This document shows positions 36,164 through 47,821 of a stretch of DNA of 64,000 bases, in pieces. Numbering within the stretch: position 1 is the stretch's first letter; every line of letters begins with the position of its first letter. The stretch lies in the NCBI RefSeq assembly GCF_001280565.1, contig NZ_LGRO01000001.1:2170001-2234000 (forward strand), given 5' to 3'. The stretch comes from Sulfobacillus thermosulfidooxidans (lineage in GTDB: Bacteria; Bacillota; Sulfobacillia; Sulfobacillales; Sulfobacillaceae). The position numbers were made by a program, and so were the translations under genes. The notes under the pieces are model-generated. The model had not been told where the DNA came from and ran no database searches. It worked only from the letters and a program-made list of their open reading frames with translations.

Positions 36164-36877
36164 TTACTCTTTGGTGATATCCATACCTAACCATTTGGCT
36201 CGGCGAGGAAATTGTGGCGGCGTTGTCCGCACTTTAGCCACCCGTACTACCTGTGAGGATCCATTATCGCCATAGGGCTCGGAAATAGCCTCAATGGACC
36301 CTCCCAGCTTTTGGCATAATGCCCTTGCCTCATCCACTTCAGCGAGAGCATGTGCCCGTCCCTTGGGAAAAAGACCGCTCCCACCGATTTTTAAAAAGGG
36401 CAGGCTTAACTCCAGGGTTATACGTAATGACCCTACCGCACGGGCCGTCACAATGTCGGCTCGTTCTCTGAAATCCTCGTAGTGACGAATGAAATCTTCA
36501 GCCCGCTCATTGATAATTTGTGTATTGCTGAGGTTCAAAACTTCAACCATATGCCCCAAATATTCCGCACGTTTTTGCCGGGCTTCAATTAAGTACCAGG
36601 TTGTGGAATTCATCAAAATGGCCAACACTAAGCCAGGAAAACCGCCACCACTTCCAATATCAACGGCTGTATGTATTTCTGATAGGCTCACGCCCTGCAC
36701 GGTTTGCAGCGCATCAAACACCCCATGCACCCACAACTCCTCGGGTGTTCTAAATCCCGTTATGTTAAATGGCGCTTCACGAATTAATGTAATTAATGCT
36801 TCAAGACGTTCCTGAATTCCGTGTTCGTCAAGACGCCCCACAAGATCCCCATTCAGCCACGATGGCTTTTCTATCAT
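36164..36877 (-). CDS. rsmG: 16S rRNA (guanine-527-N7)-methyltransferase RsmG
   Basis: 237 residues from the ATG at 36877, 5 bp after GGGAGG. The SAM-binding loop AVDIGSGGGFPGLVLAI, NITGFRTPEELWVHGVFDAL near the N-terminus, and VTARAVGSLRITLELSLPFL then KIGGSGLFPKG are characteristic. It methylates G527 in the decoding region; loss gives low-level streptomycin resistance in other species. In most Firmicutes rsmG follows mnmG; here yidC precedes it directly. Confidence 0.96.
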   Translation of the reverse strand: MIEKPSWLNGDLVGRLDEHGIQERLEALITLIREAPFNITGFRTPEELWVHGVFDALQTVQGVSLSEIHTAVDIGSGGGFPGLVLAILMNSTTWYLIEARQKRAEYLGHMVEVLNLSNTQIINERAEDFIRHYEDFRERADIVTARAVGSLRITLELSLPFLKIGGSGLFPKGRAHALAEVDEARALCQKLGGSIEAISEPYGDNGSSQVVRVAKVRTTPPQFPRRAKWLGMDITKE

Positions 36878-36949
36878 AATGCCTCCCACAAATGCAATCC
36901 ATATCTTACGAAAATGACCGCGCGTTATGCGCGGTCACCACATTTTTCA

Positions 36950-37624
36950 TTAACGTGTCGCTTGAGCGCCTCCGCCGGTTGCCCCATCTACAGGTCTTCG
37001 CAATAGCCACATGGTTTGACCCAATTGGAACAAGTTAGAGACAACATAGTAGACTGACAAGCCCGCCGGAAATCTGGAAGCCACATATCCAAACACAATC
37101 GGCATCATCCACAACATGAGTTTTTGACTTTGTTGCATTTCCGGTTGCTGCGGAGTCATCATCATGGTTTGTTTTTGCATGAAAAATGTGCTGACCGCAA
37201 CCAGAATCGGAAGGATGTACGTGGGGTCAGGCTTGGCCAAATTCTGCCATACCCAAAACCCATAATTGTGATGGACGTATTTGAAGCGTTCCAAAACATC
37301 AAACAGACCATACATAACAGGAATCTGCAGTAAAAGAGGCAAACATCCCGATGCCGGATTGACCCCTTCTTCTTTGTATAGCTTGGCTAATTCCGCTTGC
37401 ATGGCCTGTGGATTGCCCTTATGACGCTGCTGAATTTCCCGTTGCTTCGGTCCCACTTTGGCCATTTTTTGCATCGAACGGGCCTGATAAATACCTAGCG
37501 GCAACAGAATCAACCGCACCATCAGTGTCAAAAGGATAATCCCTAACACGTAATTATGGGTCCATCCCGTGAACACCACAAAGGCTCCCCGGATTAGGCT
37601 TAAAAACCCGCCCCAAATACCCAT
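36950..37624 (-). CDS. yidC: membrane protein insertase YidC (Oxa1 family, short)
   Basis: 224 residues, at the short end for Gram-positive YidC (about 220-260). It has no lipoprotein signal. The five-helix core shows NYVLGIILLTLMVRLILLPL (with the pore Arg), MQKMAKVGPKQREIQQRHKG, GCLPLLLQIPVMYGLFDVLE and LMLWMMPIVFGYVASRFPAG followed by LSVYYVVSN. It inserts membrane proteins with or without SecYEG. Operon yidC-yidD-rnpA-rpmH, read from rpmH. Confidence 0.96.
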   Translation of the reverse strand: MGIWGGFLSLIRGAFVVFTGWTHNYVLGIILLTLMVRLILLPLGIYQARSMQKMAKVGPKQREIQQRHKGNPQAMQAELAKLYKEEGVNPASGCLPLLLQIPVMYGLFDVLERFKYVHHNYGFWVWQNLAKPDPTYILPILVAVSTFFMQKQTMMMTPQQPEMQQSQKLMLWMMPIVFGYVASRFPAGLSVYYVVSNLFQLGQTMWLLRRPVDGATGGGAQATR

Positions 37625-37643
37625 TTATAGCCTCCTTAACGAT

Positions 37644-37853
37644 CTATGGAACTGGGTCATAGCCGCCCTCGTGTAAAGGGTGACACCGTAAAATTCGTCG
37701 AACAGCTAAATACCCGCCTTTTGGCACCCCATACTTCGCAACGGCTTCTACAGCATATTGCGAACAGGTCGGCATGTAACGGCAGCTCGGCGGGGTCATC
37801 GGAGAGATATATCTCTGATACAGGTGAATTAACCCAATCACAATTGTTCTCAT
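37644..37853 (-). CDS. yidD: membrane protein insertion efficiency factor YidD
   Basis: 69 residues. [20 protein letters not shown] then [20 protein letters not shown] and [17 protein letters not shown] contain the complete family signature, including the three Cys residues. It helps YidC-dependent insertion. It lies 25 bp after rnpA. Confidence 0.97.
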   Translation of the reverse strand: MRTIVIGLIHLYQRYISPMTPPSCRYMPTCSQYAVEAVAKYGVPKGGYLAVRRILRCHPLHEGGYDPVP

Positions 37854-37878
37854 CCGTCTTCGCCTACCTCATAACATC

Positions 37879-38223
37879 TTACAGCTGCTTTTTAAGACAT
37901 CCCGCTCTCACTAATAATTTGTGCAAGGAGTGAACAAGCCGGTCCCAATCCTCAGTTAAGACAGGTTTCTTGCCCAAAATAATTAAATCTCCGCACGGCG
38001 TCACGTTTTCCGCAAAAAGAGAAAAAAGTGCTCGCAGTCGCCGGCGAATACGGTTCCGTTTAACGGCCGAACCCGCAGAGCGCTGGGTCGTAAAACCTAT
38101 TCGCGGTGCTACACTGTCATTAGACAGAATGAAAAGGACCATATAACGGTCCCCTACGGTGCGTCCAAATCGGAAAACCCGACCAAAATCGGCGCGCCTT
38201 TTAAGACGCTGAAATTGTGCCAT
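37879..38223 (-). CDS. rnpA: ribonuclease P protein component
   Basis: 114 residues. LKRRADFGRVFRFGRTVGDR at the start and RIGFTTQRSAGSAVKRNRIR then RRLRALF (RNR signature) in the middle. It binds the RNase P RNA and helps mature tRNA 5' ends. 4 bp separate it from rpmH. Confidence 0.96.
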   Translation of the reverse strand: MAQFQRLKRRADFGRVFRFGRTVGDRYMVLFILSNDSVAPRIGFTTQRSAGSAVKRNRIRRRLRALFSLFAENVTPCGDLIILGKKPVLTEDWDRLVHSLHKLLVRAGCLKKQL

Positions 38224-38227
38224 GATA

Positions 38228-38362
38228 TTATCCAGCTAAACGTTTACGACCCTTAAGTCGGCGCCTTTTGAGGACCATACGGCCAGCTTTCGTGGACATA
38301 CGTTTTCTGAAACCATGGACTTTTGCCCGGTGACGACGGTTCGGTTGGTACGTGCGCTTCAC
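38228..38362 (-). CDS. rpmH: 50S ribosomal protein L34
   Basis: 44 residues, shorter than many automatic ORF cut-offs. [20 protein letters not shown] then [20 protein letters not shown] is the standard L34. Starts with GTG at 38362 after GGGGGTGA. First gene of the minus-strand cluster, facing dnaA across the origin. Confidence 0.98.
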   Translation of the reverse strand: MKRTYQPNRRHRAKVHGFRKRMSTKAGRMVLKRRRLKGRKRLAG

Positions 38363-38389
38363 ATTAGTCACCCCCCGACTCTAGCGCAA

Positions 38390-38609
38390 ATGTGCTTTAA
38401 TTATATCCACTTCGTGGTTAAGGGTCAAGGAACCAACCGGTTATTTAACCCTTAGATTTTCTTCCTTAGTTCATTGAGAGCCTTGTCCGAATTTGTTATC
38501 ATAAACCCACTCCTCCGCGCGGCGGGGGCATTCATTATTTATAGGTGAGTTATCAACAATTTGTGGATAACTTTGTGGATTTCTTGTGTATATTAGGGGG
38601 AATTGTTTC
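38390..38609. other. oriC, upstream part: DnaA boxes between rpmH and dnaA
   Basis: DnaA boxes TTATCAACA at 38550-38558 and TGTGGATAA (reverse of TTATCCACA) at 38562-38570, with a near match TGTGGATTT at 38574-38582; another TTATCCACA at 38670-38678 lies inside dnaA. Together with the cluster after dnaA this gives a bipartite origin like that of Bacillus. Confidence 0.8.
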
Positions 38610-40001
38610 ATGCTTGAGGTCGGCTTGGAAAGCCTGTGGGCAGACACGGTTGCACGACTCGAAAGCGAATTATCCACACCCAGCATTGAGACTTGGGTGA
38701 GGCAAGTATTCCCACTGTCTTTGGATGATGGTGTGCTGGAGCTGGCCGTACCGAGTGATTTTGTGCGCCAAATTATCGCCAGCCGCTACACAGGCCTGTT
38801 GCGTGATGTCTTGGCAAAATCTGCTGGACGTCCTATTGATGTGCATTTAATCCTCACTCCTAAATCATCGGAGACAGTCTATAACGAAAAACCCGTACCG
38901 GTACCGATTTCTGTCAGTCAAGAATCCCGACCGTCGGTGAACAAAGAGCCCTCCGAAACCACAGAATCAGAATTTCATACCCGTCTTAATCCCAAATATG
39001 TTTTCGAGGCTTTTGTTGTCGGGGTCTCTAACCGCTTTGCCCACGCGGCATGTCAAGCGGTGGCAGAAATGCCGGCCAGAGCTTACAACCCGTTATTCCT
39101 ATACGGCGGCGTGGGCCTTGGAAAAACTCACTTAATGCACGCCATTGGCCACCATGTCTTAGCCGGGTCGCCTAAAGCGCGTGTATTATACGTATCATCA
39201 GAAAATTTTACCAATGAGATGATAAACGCTATTCGTGACGATAAAATGGTGCGTTTTCGCCAACGTTACCGAAATATTGATGTTTTGCTAATCGATGATA
39301 TTCAATTCGTTGCGGGAAAAGAACGAACTCAGGAAGAGTTTTTCCACACATTCGAAGCACTACACGGGGCACATAAACAAATTGTCATTTCAAGTGATCG
39401 TCCTCCGAAAGATATCCCCACCCTCGAAGAGCGTCTCCGTTCACGCTTCGAGTGGGGCCTCATCACGGATATTCAACCACCCGATCTTGAAACCCGAATT
39501 GCTATTTTGGCCAAAAAGGCGCAGCTGGAGGACTTATCGGTGCCCGATTCGGTGTTGCAATTTATTGCCACTCGCATTGATACCAACATTCGGGAACTCG
39601 AAGGCGCCTTAATCCGCGTCATGGCCTATGGTTCGATCACGCGTCAGCCATTGACAGCAGAACTCGCCATGGAAGCCTTGAAAGACGTCATCCCTAATTC
39701 ACGGCCGAAGCCGATTACGATTCGCCTAATTCAAGAAGAGGTTGCCAAACACTTCGATCTCCGGGTTGAAGATCTTAAGGCCAAAAAACGAACGCGAACG
39801 GTAGCATTTCCGAGACAAGTCGCGATGTATATGGCAAGGCAATTAACCGACTCCAGTCTTCCCCGCATTGGCGAGGAGTTTGGCGGACGAGACCATACAA
39901 CGGTCATTCATGCCTGCGAAAAAATCGAGCAAGAACGACATACGGATACACAACTTGCTCAATTATTGGAAGCTCTGACAAAACGGATCAAATCACGTTG
40001 A
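38610..40001 (+). CDS. dnaA: chromosomal replication initiator DnaA
   Basis: 463 residues from the ATG at 38610, 9 bp after GGGGG; an in-frame GTG lies at 38586. N-terminal domain I (LESLWADTVARLESELSTPS), a variable linker, AAA+ domain with NPLFLYGGVGLGKTHLMHAI (Walker A) and DVLLIDDIQFVAGKERTQEE (Walker B), and the C-terminal DNA-binding signature EEFGGRDHTTVIHACEKI. The start codon lies next to a DnaA-box group, so autoregulation is likely. Confidence 0.99.
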   Translation: MLEVGLESLWADTVARLESELSTPSIETWVRQVFPLSLDDGVLELAVPSDFVRQIIASRYTGLLRDVLAKSAGRPIDVHLILTPKSSETVYNEKPVPVPISVSQESRPSVNKEPSETTESEFHTRLNPKYVFEAFVVGVSNRFAHAACQAVAEMPARAYNPLFLYGGVGLGKTHLMHAIGHHVLAGSPKARVLYVSSENFTNEMINAIRDDKMVRFRQRYRNIDVLLIDDIQFVAGKERTQEEFFHTFEALHGAHKQIVISSDRPPKDIPTLEERLRSRFEWGLITDIQPPDLETRIAILAKKAQLEDLSVPDSVLQFIATRIDTNIRELEGALIRVMAYGSITRQPLTAELAMEALKDVIPNSRPKPITIRLIQEEVAKHFDLRVEDLKAKKRTRTVAFPRQVAMYMARQLTDSSLPRIGEEFGGRDHTTVIHACEKIEQERHTDTQLAQLLEALTKRIKSR

Positions 40002-40286
40002 AAAGGTGGGGATAAAGTCTGGATAAACAGGGGACTCTTTGTGGAACAATGTCGAGTCATACACAGGCCTAGAATTTTTCTGCCATCTGTCCCCATTTAT
40101 CCCCGTTTTGATACACCAGTTATTCACGGTTTTTTGGTGTCGGATCAGCGCGATTTATAAGGACTTATGGGACTTATCCCCGTTATCCCCAGCCCTTATT
40201 ACGACTACGGTTTTGATCGATCAAAATCATGATCATCATAAGCATGGGGAAAACTGGGTGACGATTACGAAGGAGGACAGCAACTA
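40002..40286. other. oriC, downstream part: DnaA-box-like cluster between dnaA and dnaN
   Basis: 285 bp with many TTATCCACA variants: TTATCCCCG at 40097-40105, TTATTCACG at 40120-40128, and the direct neighbours TTATCCCCG/TTATCCCCA at 40174-40191; reverse-strand GGGATAAA and TGGATAAA near 40009-40028. A TGATC-rich stretch (about 40215-40240) follows before the dnaN ribosome site AAGGAGG. No protein gene is supported. Confidence 0.75.
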
Positions 40287-41396
40287 ATGCGGTTTAGTGC
40301 GGCACAAGATCAAACAGCGTCAGCTTTACAACAAGTTATTCGTGTAATTCAACCGCAAAATACCATGGCTATTTTGACCGGTGTGCAACTCCAGGCTGAT
40401 ATGGGCGTCTTGCGTTTGTCGGCTACGGACTTATCAAGTCATATTGTGGCAGAAATTCCCTGCGACGTCTTGGAACCTGGCTATGTTGTTCTGCCTGCTT
40501 CCACATTGAGTGACTTAATTCACCGTCTGCCGACAGCCACATTCGAATTATCGACTGAAGAAGCCAGCGGACGTGCGACGATTCGCTATGGACGCAATAA
40601 AGCCGTGATCAATGGATTCGGCCGCGAAATGCTCCCTAATTTTCCAGCGATGAACGCTGACAAACAGGCAATTGAATTACCAGCGGGGACTTTAGCGACC
40701 TTAAGTCGTCAACTCTTATTTGCATGTTCCAAAGATGATACCCGGCCCATATTAAAAGGCGTCTATGTCAAACTCGCCAATGGCCGTTTAGTCATGGTAG
40801 CCACTGACGGCAGCCGGCTCTCTCATAGCTGGCTACCCGTTCCTGATTACCGGGGAATCGAAGAATCGGTGGTAATCTCACCCAAAGTGCTGGCTGAGGG
40901 CGCCCGCATTAACGCCACTCAAGCTGTGTCGCTGAGGATGGGCCAGGGGTTGATCGAACTCTCCGCACCCGGCATGACTTTCACGGGTCGCCTTCTAGAC
41001 GGTCAATATCCCGACTATGATCGCGTTATTCCCACGGAATACATCAGTCAGTGCCGGGCTGCTACCGGGGACTTTCGGGGAGCTGTGGAACGCGTCAGTT
41101 TAATCGCGGCGAAGGAACGGTCCACGCCCTTACGCATTCGCATCGAATCTGGAAGTATCGAATTATCCACCCAAGCGGCAGAAATTGGTCAGGCCGAGGA
41201 AATCATTGATTGCCCCACGGAAGGTCAAAATTTAGACATTTTGTTTAATCCCACATATATTCTGGAAGCCATTAAATCGTTAGATGGCGAAGAGGTCATC
41301 ATCGAGTTTTCCGGCGTACAGTCGCCGGCGAAAATTCGGTCGGCAGACAATTCGTCCTATTTTCACATTCTTTTGCCCTTAAGGCAATTGGTCTGA
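40287..41396 (+). CDS. dnaN: DNA polymerase III beta subunit (sliding clamp)
   Basis: 369 residues. Three clamp domains; MRFSAAQDQTASALQQVIRV at the start, RPILKGVYVKLANGRLVMVA TDGSRL-type block in the middle, and FNPTYILEAIKSLDGEEVII near the end. It rings DNA and holds the polymerase. AAGGAGGACAGCAACTA precedes the ATG. recF follows after one base, so the two are coupled. Confidence 0.98.
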   Translation: MRFSAAQDQTASALQQVIRVIQPQNTMAILTGVQLQADMGVLRLSATDLSSHIVAEIPCDVLEPGYVVLPASTLSDLIHRLPTATFELSTEEASGRATIRYGRNKAVINGFGREMLPNFPAMNADKQAIELPAGTLATLSRQLLFACSKDDTRPILKGVYVKLANGRLVMVATDGSRLSHSWLPVPDYRGIEESVVISPKVLAEGARINATQAVSLRMGQGLIELSAPGMTFTGRLLDGQYPDYDRVIPTEYISQCRAATGDFRGAVERVSLIAAKERSTPLRIRIESGSIELSTQAAEIGQAEEIIDCPTEGQNLDILFNPTYILEAIKSLDGEEVIIEFSGVQSPAKIRSADNSSYFHILLPLRQLV

Positions 41397-41397
41397 A

Positions 41398-42501
41398 ATG
41401 TGGCTTGATCAAATTACCATTGTAAAATTTCGTAATATTGCCCAAGCATCGATTCAGTTTTCTCCCCAGCTGACATTGTTGGTTGGGGATAATGGGCAAG
41501 GCAAAACGAATACATTGGAAGCGGTCCACGTCCTGTTGACAGGAACATCATTTCGGTCGGGTAAAGACCAAGAACTCATCATGTCATCCAATAAGAACAG
41601 CCCCGAAAAGTTCCAAGAGGGCTCAGAACTGGAGTTGGACATCATGAGTCTTGAGGGGGTCGTGCACCAAGACTCTGAGCGAATACTAAGATTACATCAT
41701 CGTATGCAGCTTAACCCGCTGCGAAAAAAACATGAAGGCCCGGTATTACCTGTTGTCATTTTCTCGCCAGATGATGTGCAGTTATCAAAAGGTTCTCCGC
41801 AAGGTCGGAGGAGATTTCTTGATTGGCTTATTGCTCCGATTGATTCTCGGTATTTAAGGCTTTTCAGGCAATACCACCGCGCCTTGTTGCAACGGAATAG
41901 GGCGCTTAAAGATCCACGAATGGCATCAACGGTTACCAGCTTTAATCCGTTGTTGGCACAATCGGGCAGTTATTTGTGGAATAGACGGTTACAAATCTTA
42001 CGGGAAATTATTCCAGTTGCCCAAAAAATCTTTGCGGATTTAACAGGACTTCAGCTGAGCGTCCAATTGGCTCCGGGGGGAACCCAAAATGCTATGACAG
42101 ATCCTGGGAGCTATGAGGAACTGCTAAAGGCTCATCAAAAAACCGACCAACAACGGGGAATGACTTTAATGGGACCGCACCGCGATGATCTCATATTCAC
42201 AATCGATGGCTTTCTTGCCATCGATTACGCATCCCAAGGGCAGCACCGGGCTATCGCGCTAAGTCTGAAATTGGCAAGTTTCGAGATTTTAGAACAGGAA
42301 ACCGGAATGACACCCATCGTATTGTTAGATGACGTATTATCCGAATTGGATCCTATGAAACGTTCACGATTACTACAGTTTATTGCCGTAAGTCGGCCGC
42401 AGACGGTGATAACCGATACCGAGGCCCGTAATTATGAAAACTTGGAACCCATGATTTATCACGTCAATCACGGCATTTTAAGTCAACAGGAGATCCGATG
42501 A
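41398..42501 (+). CDS. recF: DNA replication/repair protein RecF
   Basis: 367 residues. LLVGDNGQGKTNTLEAVHVL holds the SMC-like Walker A, QGQHRAIALSLKLASFEILE the signature motif, and TPIVLLDDVLSELDPMKRSR Walker B. It loads RecA at gaps. In Bacillus a small S4-domain gene (yaaA) lies between dnaN and recF; it is absent here. The stop overlaps the next start by 4 bp (ATGA). Confidence 0.97.
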   Translation: MWLDQITIVKFRNIAQASIQFSPQLTLLVGDNGQGKTNTLEAVHVLLTGTSFRSGKDQELIMSSNKNSPEKFQEGSELELDIMSLEGVVHQDSERILRLHHRMQLNPLRKKHEGPVLPVVIFSPDDVQLSKGSPQGRRRFLDWLIAPIDSRYLRLFRQYHRALLQRNRALKDPRMASTVTSFNPLLAQSGSYLWNRRLQILREIIPVAQKIFADLTGLQLSVQLAPGGTQNAMTDPGSYEELLKAHQKTDQQRGMTLMGPHRDDLIFTIDGFLAIDYASQGQHRAIALSLKLASFEILEQETGMTPIVLLDDVLSELDPMKRSRLLQFIAVSRPQTVITDTEARNYENLEPMIYHVNHGILSQQEIR

Positions 42502-43019
42502 ACAAGGACGAACATCTGCAACATATTCTGGATAGACTGGTGGAAACATACTCCTGGCAACCTGCGAAATCGTTATGGATTTTGGAAACAAGCTGGAATG
42601 ATGTGGCTGGCGAGTATATTGCAAAAAATACGCGTGTCATCGGATATAAACCGAAAATATTGACAGTCGCTGTCAAATCGTCGTCATGGGCTCAAGAACT
42701 ACAATTTTTTATTCCTGAGTTAAAGCAAAAGATTAATGACCTCTTAGGCTCCGTTTTTGTTGAGGATATTCACACGCGCATTTTTTGGAAGGCCTTTCGG
42801 CCACCAGTTTATCGTATGGGCACGGGAGAAATTTCTGTTCGTGTCGGCCGTGTTAAACCACGAACCGACAATCTTAAGGATCTGGTTAACCAAGTAGAGA
42901 CCAATTACCATTTGGCTGTCAAACAATGGTTAAACGAGGGGTATCAACCGTGTGTGTCGTGTGGAAGCCCCACACTAAAACCCTATCGTCTCTGTAGTGT
43001 TTGCGAGAAGAAATCGTAA
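42498..43019 (+). CDS. DciA/DUF721 helicase-loader family protein with zinc ribbon
   Basis: 173 residues. The N-terminal domain reads ETSWNDVAGEYIAKNTRVIG, LTVAVKSSSWAQELQFFIPE, then LKQKINDLLG, the DUF721/DciA pattern ('W..vvG..la.ht.p......L.v.v.ss.Wa.eL.....'). The C-terminus carries CVSCGSP...CSVC, a four-Cys zinc ribbon not found in most short DciA proteins. DciA proteins load or assist the DnaB helicase in bacteria without DnaC/DnaI. It is translationally coupled to recF, close to oriC. Confidence 0.82.
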   Translation: MNKDEHLQHILDRLVETYSWQPAKSLWILETSWNDVAGEYIAKNTRVIGYKPKILTVAVKSSSWAQELQFFIPELKQKINDLLGSVFVEDIHTRIFWKAFRPPVYRMGTGEISVRVGRVKPRTDNLKDLVNQVETNYHLAVKQWLNEGYQPCVSCGSPTLKPYRLCSVCEKKS

Positions 43020-43051
43020 AATATTTGGTGAGTTGAGGAGAGGAGACCTCG

Positions 43052-43330
43052 GTGTATTTACATATTGGCCACGATATGATGATCGATGCGGAAACCATTA
43101 TTGCGATATTAAACAGAAACTTGATGGATTATTCTCCTGAAGTGCGGCAAATGATCCACCGGTTTTATGCGGAAGGCCAGTTACAAGGTGATTTGAACGA
43201 AGCCAAATCTCTGATCTTTACCTCAAACGGCGTAATTTTATCGAACATTTCGCCAGCCACCCTTTACAAGCGGGCGGCTCGAACCTCGTCCAAAGAGGGA
43301 ACCAGCTCGGTGTGGTATACTGAAATATAG
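43052..43330 (+). CDS. remB: RemB/YaaB-like regulator (DUF370)
   Basis: 92 residues. MYLHIGHDMMIDAETIIAIL is the DUF370 start ('MylHiG.d..v....ii.ilD'), and SNGVILSNISPATLYKRA follows the expected C-terminal block. RemA/RemB proteins activate matrix genes in Bacillus by DNA looping; yaaB lies between recF and gyrB there as well. The middle region (VRQMIHRFYAEGQLQG) is a little longer than usual. Confidence 0.85.
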   Translation: MYLHIGHDMMIDAETIIAILNRNLMDYSPEVRQMIHRFYAEGQLQGDLNEAKSLIFTSNGVILSNISPATLYKRAARTSSKEGTSSVWYTEI

Positions 43331-43347
43331 GGCTTTTTTGCCTTTGA

Positions 43348-45294
<1,947 letters not shown>

Positions 45295-45310
45295 AGCGAG
45301 GAAACGATAA

Positions 45311-47755
45311 ATGGCTAATGTCGGGCATGTTTTGCCCATTGATATCCAAGACGAAATGAAGAAATCCTACATCGACTATGCCATGAGCGTTATCGTTAGC
45401 CGGGCATTACCCGATGTTCGGGATGGTTTGAAACCCGTTCACCGCCGAATTCTTTACGCGATGAACGAACTGAGTAACACACCCAATCACCCCTATAAAA
45501 AATCCGCGCGTATTGTTGGAGAAGTTCTTGGTCGTTACCATCCCCATGGCGACGTAGCCGTTTATGATGCGATGGTACGCATGGCGCAAGATTTTTCGAT
45601 TCGCTATCCCCTGGTTGACGGTCATGGGAACTTTGGGTCTATGGATGGGGATTCGCCAGCGGCCATGCGTTATACCGAGGTGCGACTATCGCCGATTGCC
45701 ATGGAAATGCTGGTGGATATTGATAAAGAAACCGTGGATTTCATCCCAAACTTCGATGAAACCACAGAAGAACCTGTCGTATTGCCAGCTCGTATTCCGA
45801 ATTTGCTTATTAACGGATCCTCAGGAATTGCTGTCGGAATGGCGACAAACATTCCTCCTCACAACTTAACGGAGGTTGCGCATGCTGCCGTCTATCTCAT
45901 CGATCATCCTGAAGCCACATTAGAAGATCTGCTAAAACATATCCCTGGTCCCGATTTTCCCACTGGTGGCATGATTATGGGTCGCGAAGGAATTCACCAG
46001 GCCTACGCCACAGGACGAGGAATAATTGTCATGCGTGGAATTGCTAAAGTCGATGAATCCGATACTGGGCGAGCGCGCATCATCATTAGCGAAATTCCCT
46101 ACCAGGTAAACAAGGCACGGTTGTTAGAGAAAATCGCGGAATTGGTCCACGAGCACAAAATCGAAGGAATTGCCGATTTGCGGGATGAATCGGACCGTCA
46201 TGGCGTGCGAATTGTTATCGATTTGAAACGGGACGGGGTCCCGAAGGTGATTTTAAACAAGCTGTATAAATACACGCCGTTACAGCAAACCTTTGGCATT
46301 ATCTTATTAGCCCTGGTGGATAATCGCCCGCAAGTTTTATCGTTGAAAGAGATTCTCCATTACTTTATTGCGCACAGGAAAGAAATTATCGTCCGGCGTA
46401 CGCAATATGATCTCAAAAAAGCTGAAGCCCGGGCGCACATTTTAGAAGGTTTGCGGATTGCGTTGCAATTTCTCGATGAAGTGATTGCGCTAATTCGCGG
46501 TTCTTCGAGTGTCGATCAAGCACGTTCCGGTCTCATGGAACGCTTTGGGCTGAGCGAGCTGCAAGCCAATGCCATTTTGGAAATGCGACTCCAGCGCTTA
46601 ACCCAGTTGGAACAAGCTAAGATCGAAGAGGAATACCAGCAGATTCAAGCGTTAATTGCGCATTTACGAGAAATTTTGGCGGATGAACGGCTGGTCTATC
46701 AAATCATTAAAGATGACCTTGTGGAAATCCAAGATAAATATGGGGATGAGCGCCGAACCAAGATCGGTCCTGCGGTCAAAGATATGAGTGACGAGGATTT
46801 GATCCCTGAAGAAGACATGGTTGTCACTTTAACGCACCGGGGCTATATCAAACGCTCGCAAACATCAGTATACCGCGCGCAGAAGCGTGGTGGCCGGGGA
46901 GTGACGGGTAGTACTGTTCGGGAAGATGATTTTATTAATCATCTGTTCATTGCTTCCACCCATGCTTATTTGTGTTTCTTCACTAATAAGGGACGGATTT
47001 ACCGGGTCAAGGTTCACGAAGTCCCTGAAGCCAGTCGGCAGGCCAAAGGAATTTCTGTAGCCAATCTGATTGCGATGGAAGCTGATGAGCGCATTGCCGC
47101 TGTTCAAACCTTGCCACAAACGGTTGCGGAAGACTCTTATTGGGTTTTCGCCACCAAGCAAGGTGTCGTCAAACGCACGGCGTTATCGGATTATAGTTCA
47201 TGGCGTGGGGGTGGCATTATCGCCATCAACCTTGATCCCGGTGATGAACTCATTGGGGTAGAGCAAACTAGCGGTCAAAGTGATATTCTTTTGGCCACAG
47301 CCCATGGACAAGTCATTCGCTTTAACGAAGAGTTAGTGCGCGCGATGGGCCGATCCGCCCGCGGGGTGCGGGGCATTCACTTGCGGCCTGGGGATCGTGT
47401 CGTATCATTAGCAGTCGTTAGTGATCAAGGAGAGTTGCTCTTACTTACGGAAAATGGTTATGGCAAACGCACGTCGACCGATCAATTTCGGGTAACAGGC
47501 CGTGGTGGCCAAGGTGTGTTAGGCTTGCGCATTACTGCGAAAACTGGACAACTGGTAGGAATTGTGCCTGTGGAGGGCAATGAACAATGCATGGTTATTT
47601 CCAGCGATGGCACATTAATTCGGATGGATGTAGCCAGTGTCTCGAAACAGGGAAGAGATTCCCGAGGTGTTCTGGTCATGAGACTAGAAGAAGGGCAGAC
47701 TGTCGCGGCATTTACTCGTGTGTCAGCTGATGACGAGAACGAGGAAAGTAGCTAA
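45311..47755 (+). CDS. gyrA: DNA gyrase subunit A
   Basis: 814 residues. [20 protein letters not shown] starts the breakage-reunion domain; [16 protein letters not shown] holds the catalytic Tyr (about residue 122). The quinolone-determining region reads [12 protein letters not shown], with Asp/Val instead of the common Ser/Thr-x-x-Asp near positions 83-87: [18 protein letters not shown] shows Val where many species have Ser. The C-terminal beta-pinwheel has [11 protein letters not shown] and the GyrA-box-like [10 protein letters not shown]. Confidence 0.97.
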   Translation: MANVGHVLPIDIQDEMKKSYIDYAMSVIVSRALPDVRDGLKPVHRRILYAMNELSNTPNHPYKKSARIVGEVLGRYHPHGDVAVYDAMVRMAQDFSIRYPLVDGHGNFGSMDGDSPAAMRYTEVRLSPIAMEMLVDIDKETVDFIPNFDETTEEPVVLPARIPNLLINGSSGIAVGMATNIPPHNLTEVAHAAVYLIDHPEATLEDLLKHIPGPDFPTGGMIMGREGIHQAYATGRGIIVMRGIAKVDESDTGRARIIISEIPYQVNKARLLEKIAELVHEHKIEGIADLRDESDRHGVRIVIDLKRDGVPKVILNKLYKYTPLQQTFGIILLALVDNRPQVLSLKEILHYFIAHRKEIIVRRTQYDLKKAEARAHILEGLRIALQFLDEVIALIRGSSSVDQARSGLMERFGLSELQANAILEMRLQRLTQLEQAKIEEEYQQIQALIAHLREILADERLVYQIIKDDLVEIQDKYGDERRTKIGPAVKDMSDEDLIPEEDMVVTLTHRGYIKRSQTSVYRAQKRGGRGVTGSTVREDDFINHLFIASTHAYLCFFTNKGRIYRVKVHEVPEASRQAKGISVANLIAMEADERIAAVQTLPQTVAEDSYWVFATKQGVVKRTALSDYSSWRGGGIIAINLDPGDELIGVEQTSGQSDILLATAHGQVIRFNEELVRAMGRSARGVRGIHLRPGDRVVSLAVVSDQGELLLLTENGYGKRTSTDQFRVTGRGGQGVLGLRITAKTGQLVGIVPVEGNEQCMVISSDGTLIRMDVASVSKQGRDSRGVLVMRLEEGQTVAAFTRVSADDENEESS

Positions 47756-47821
47756 ACTTAAAATTAACGATCCAGCCACCTTGGACTGATCGCACTATGG
47801 CAAGGGAGGATTTACTGAAAG

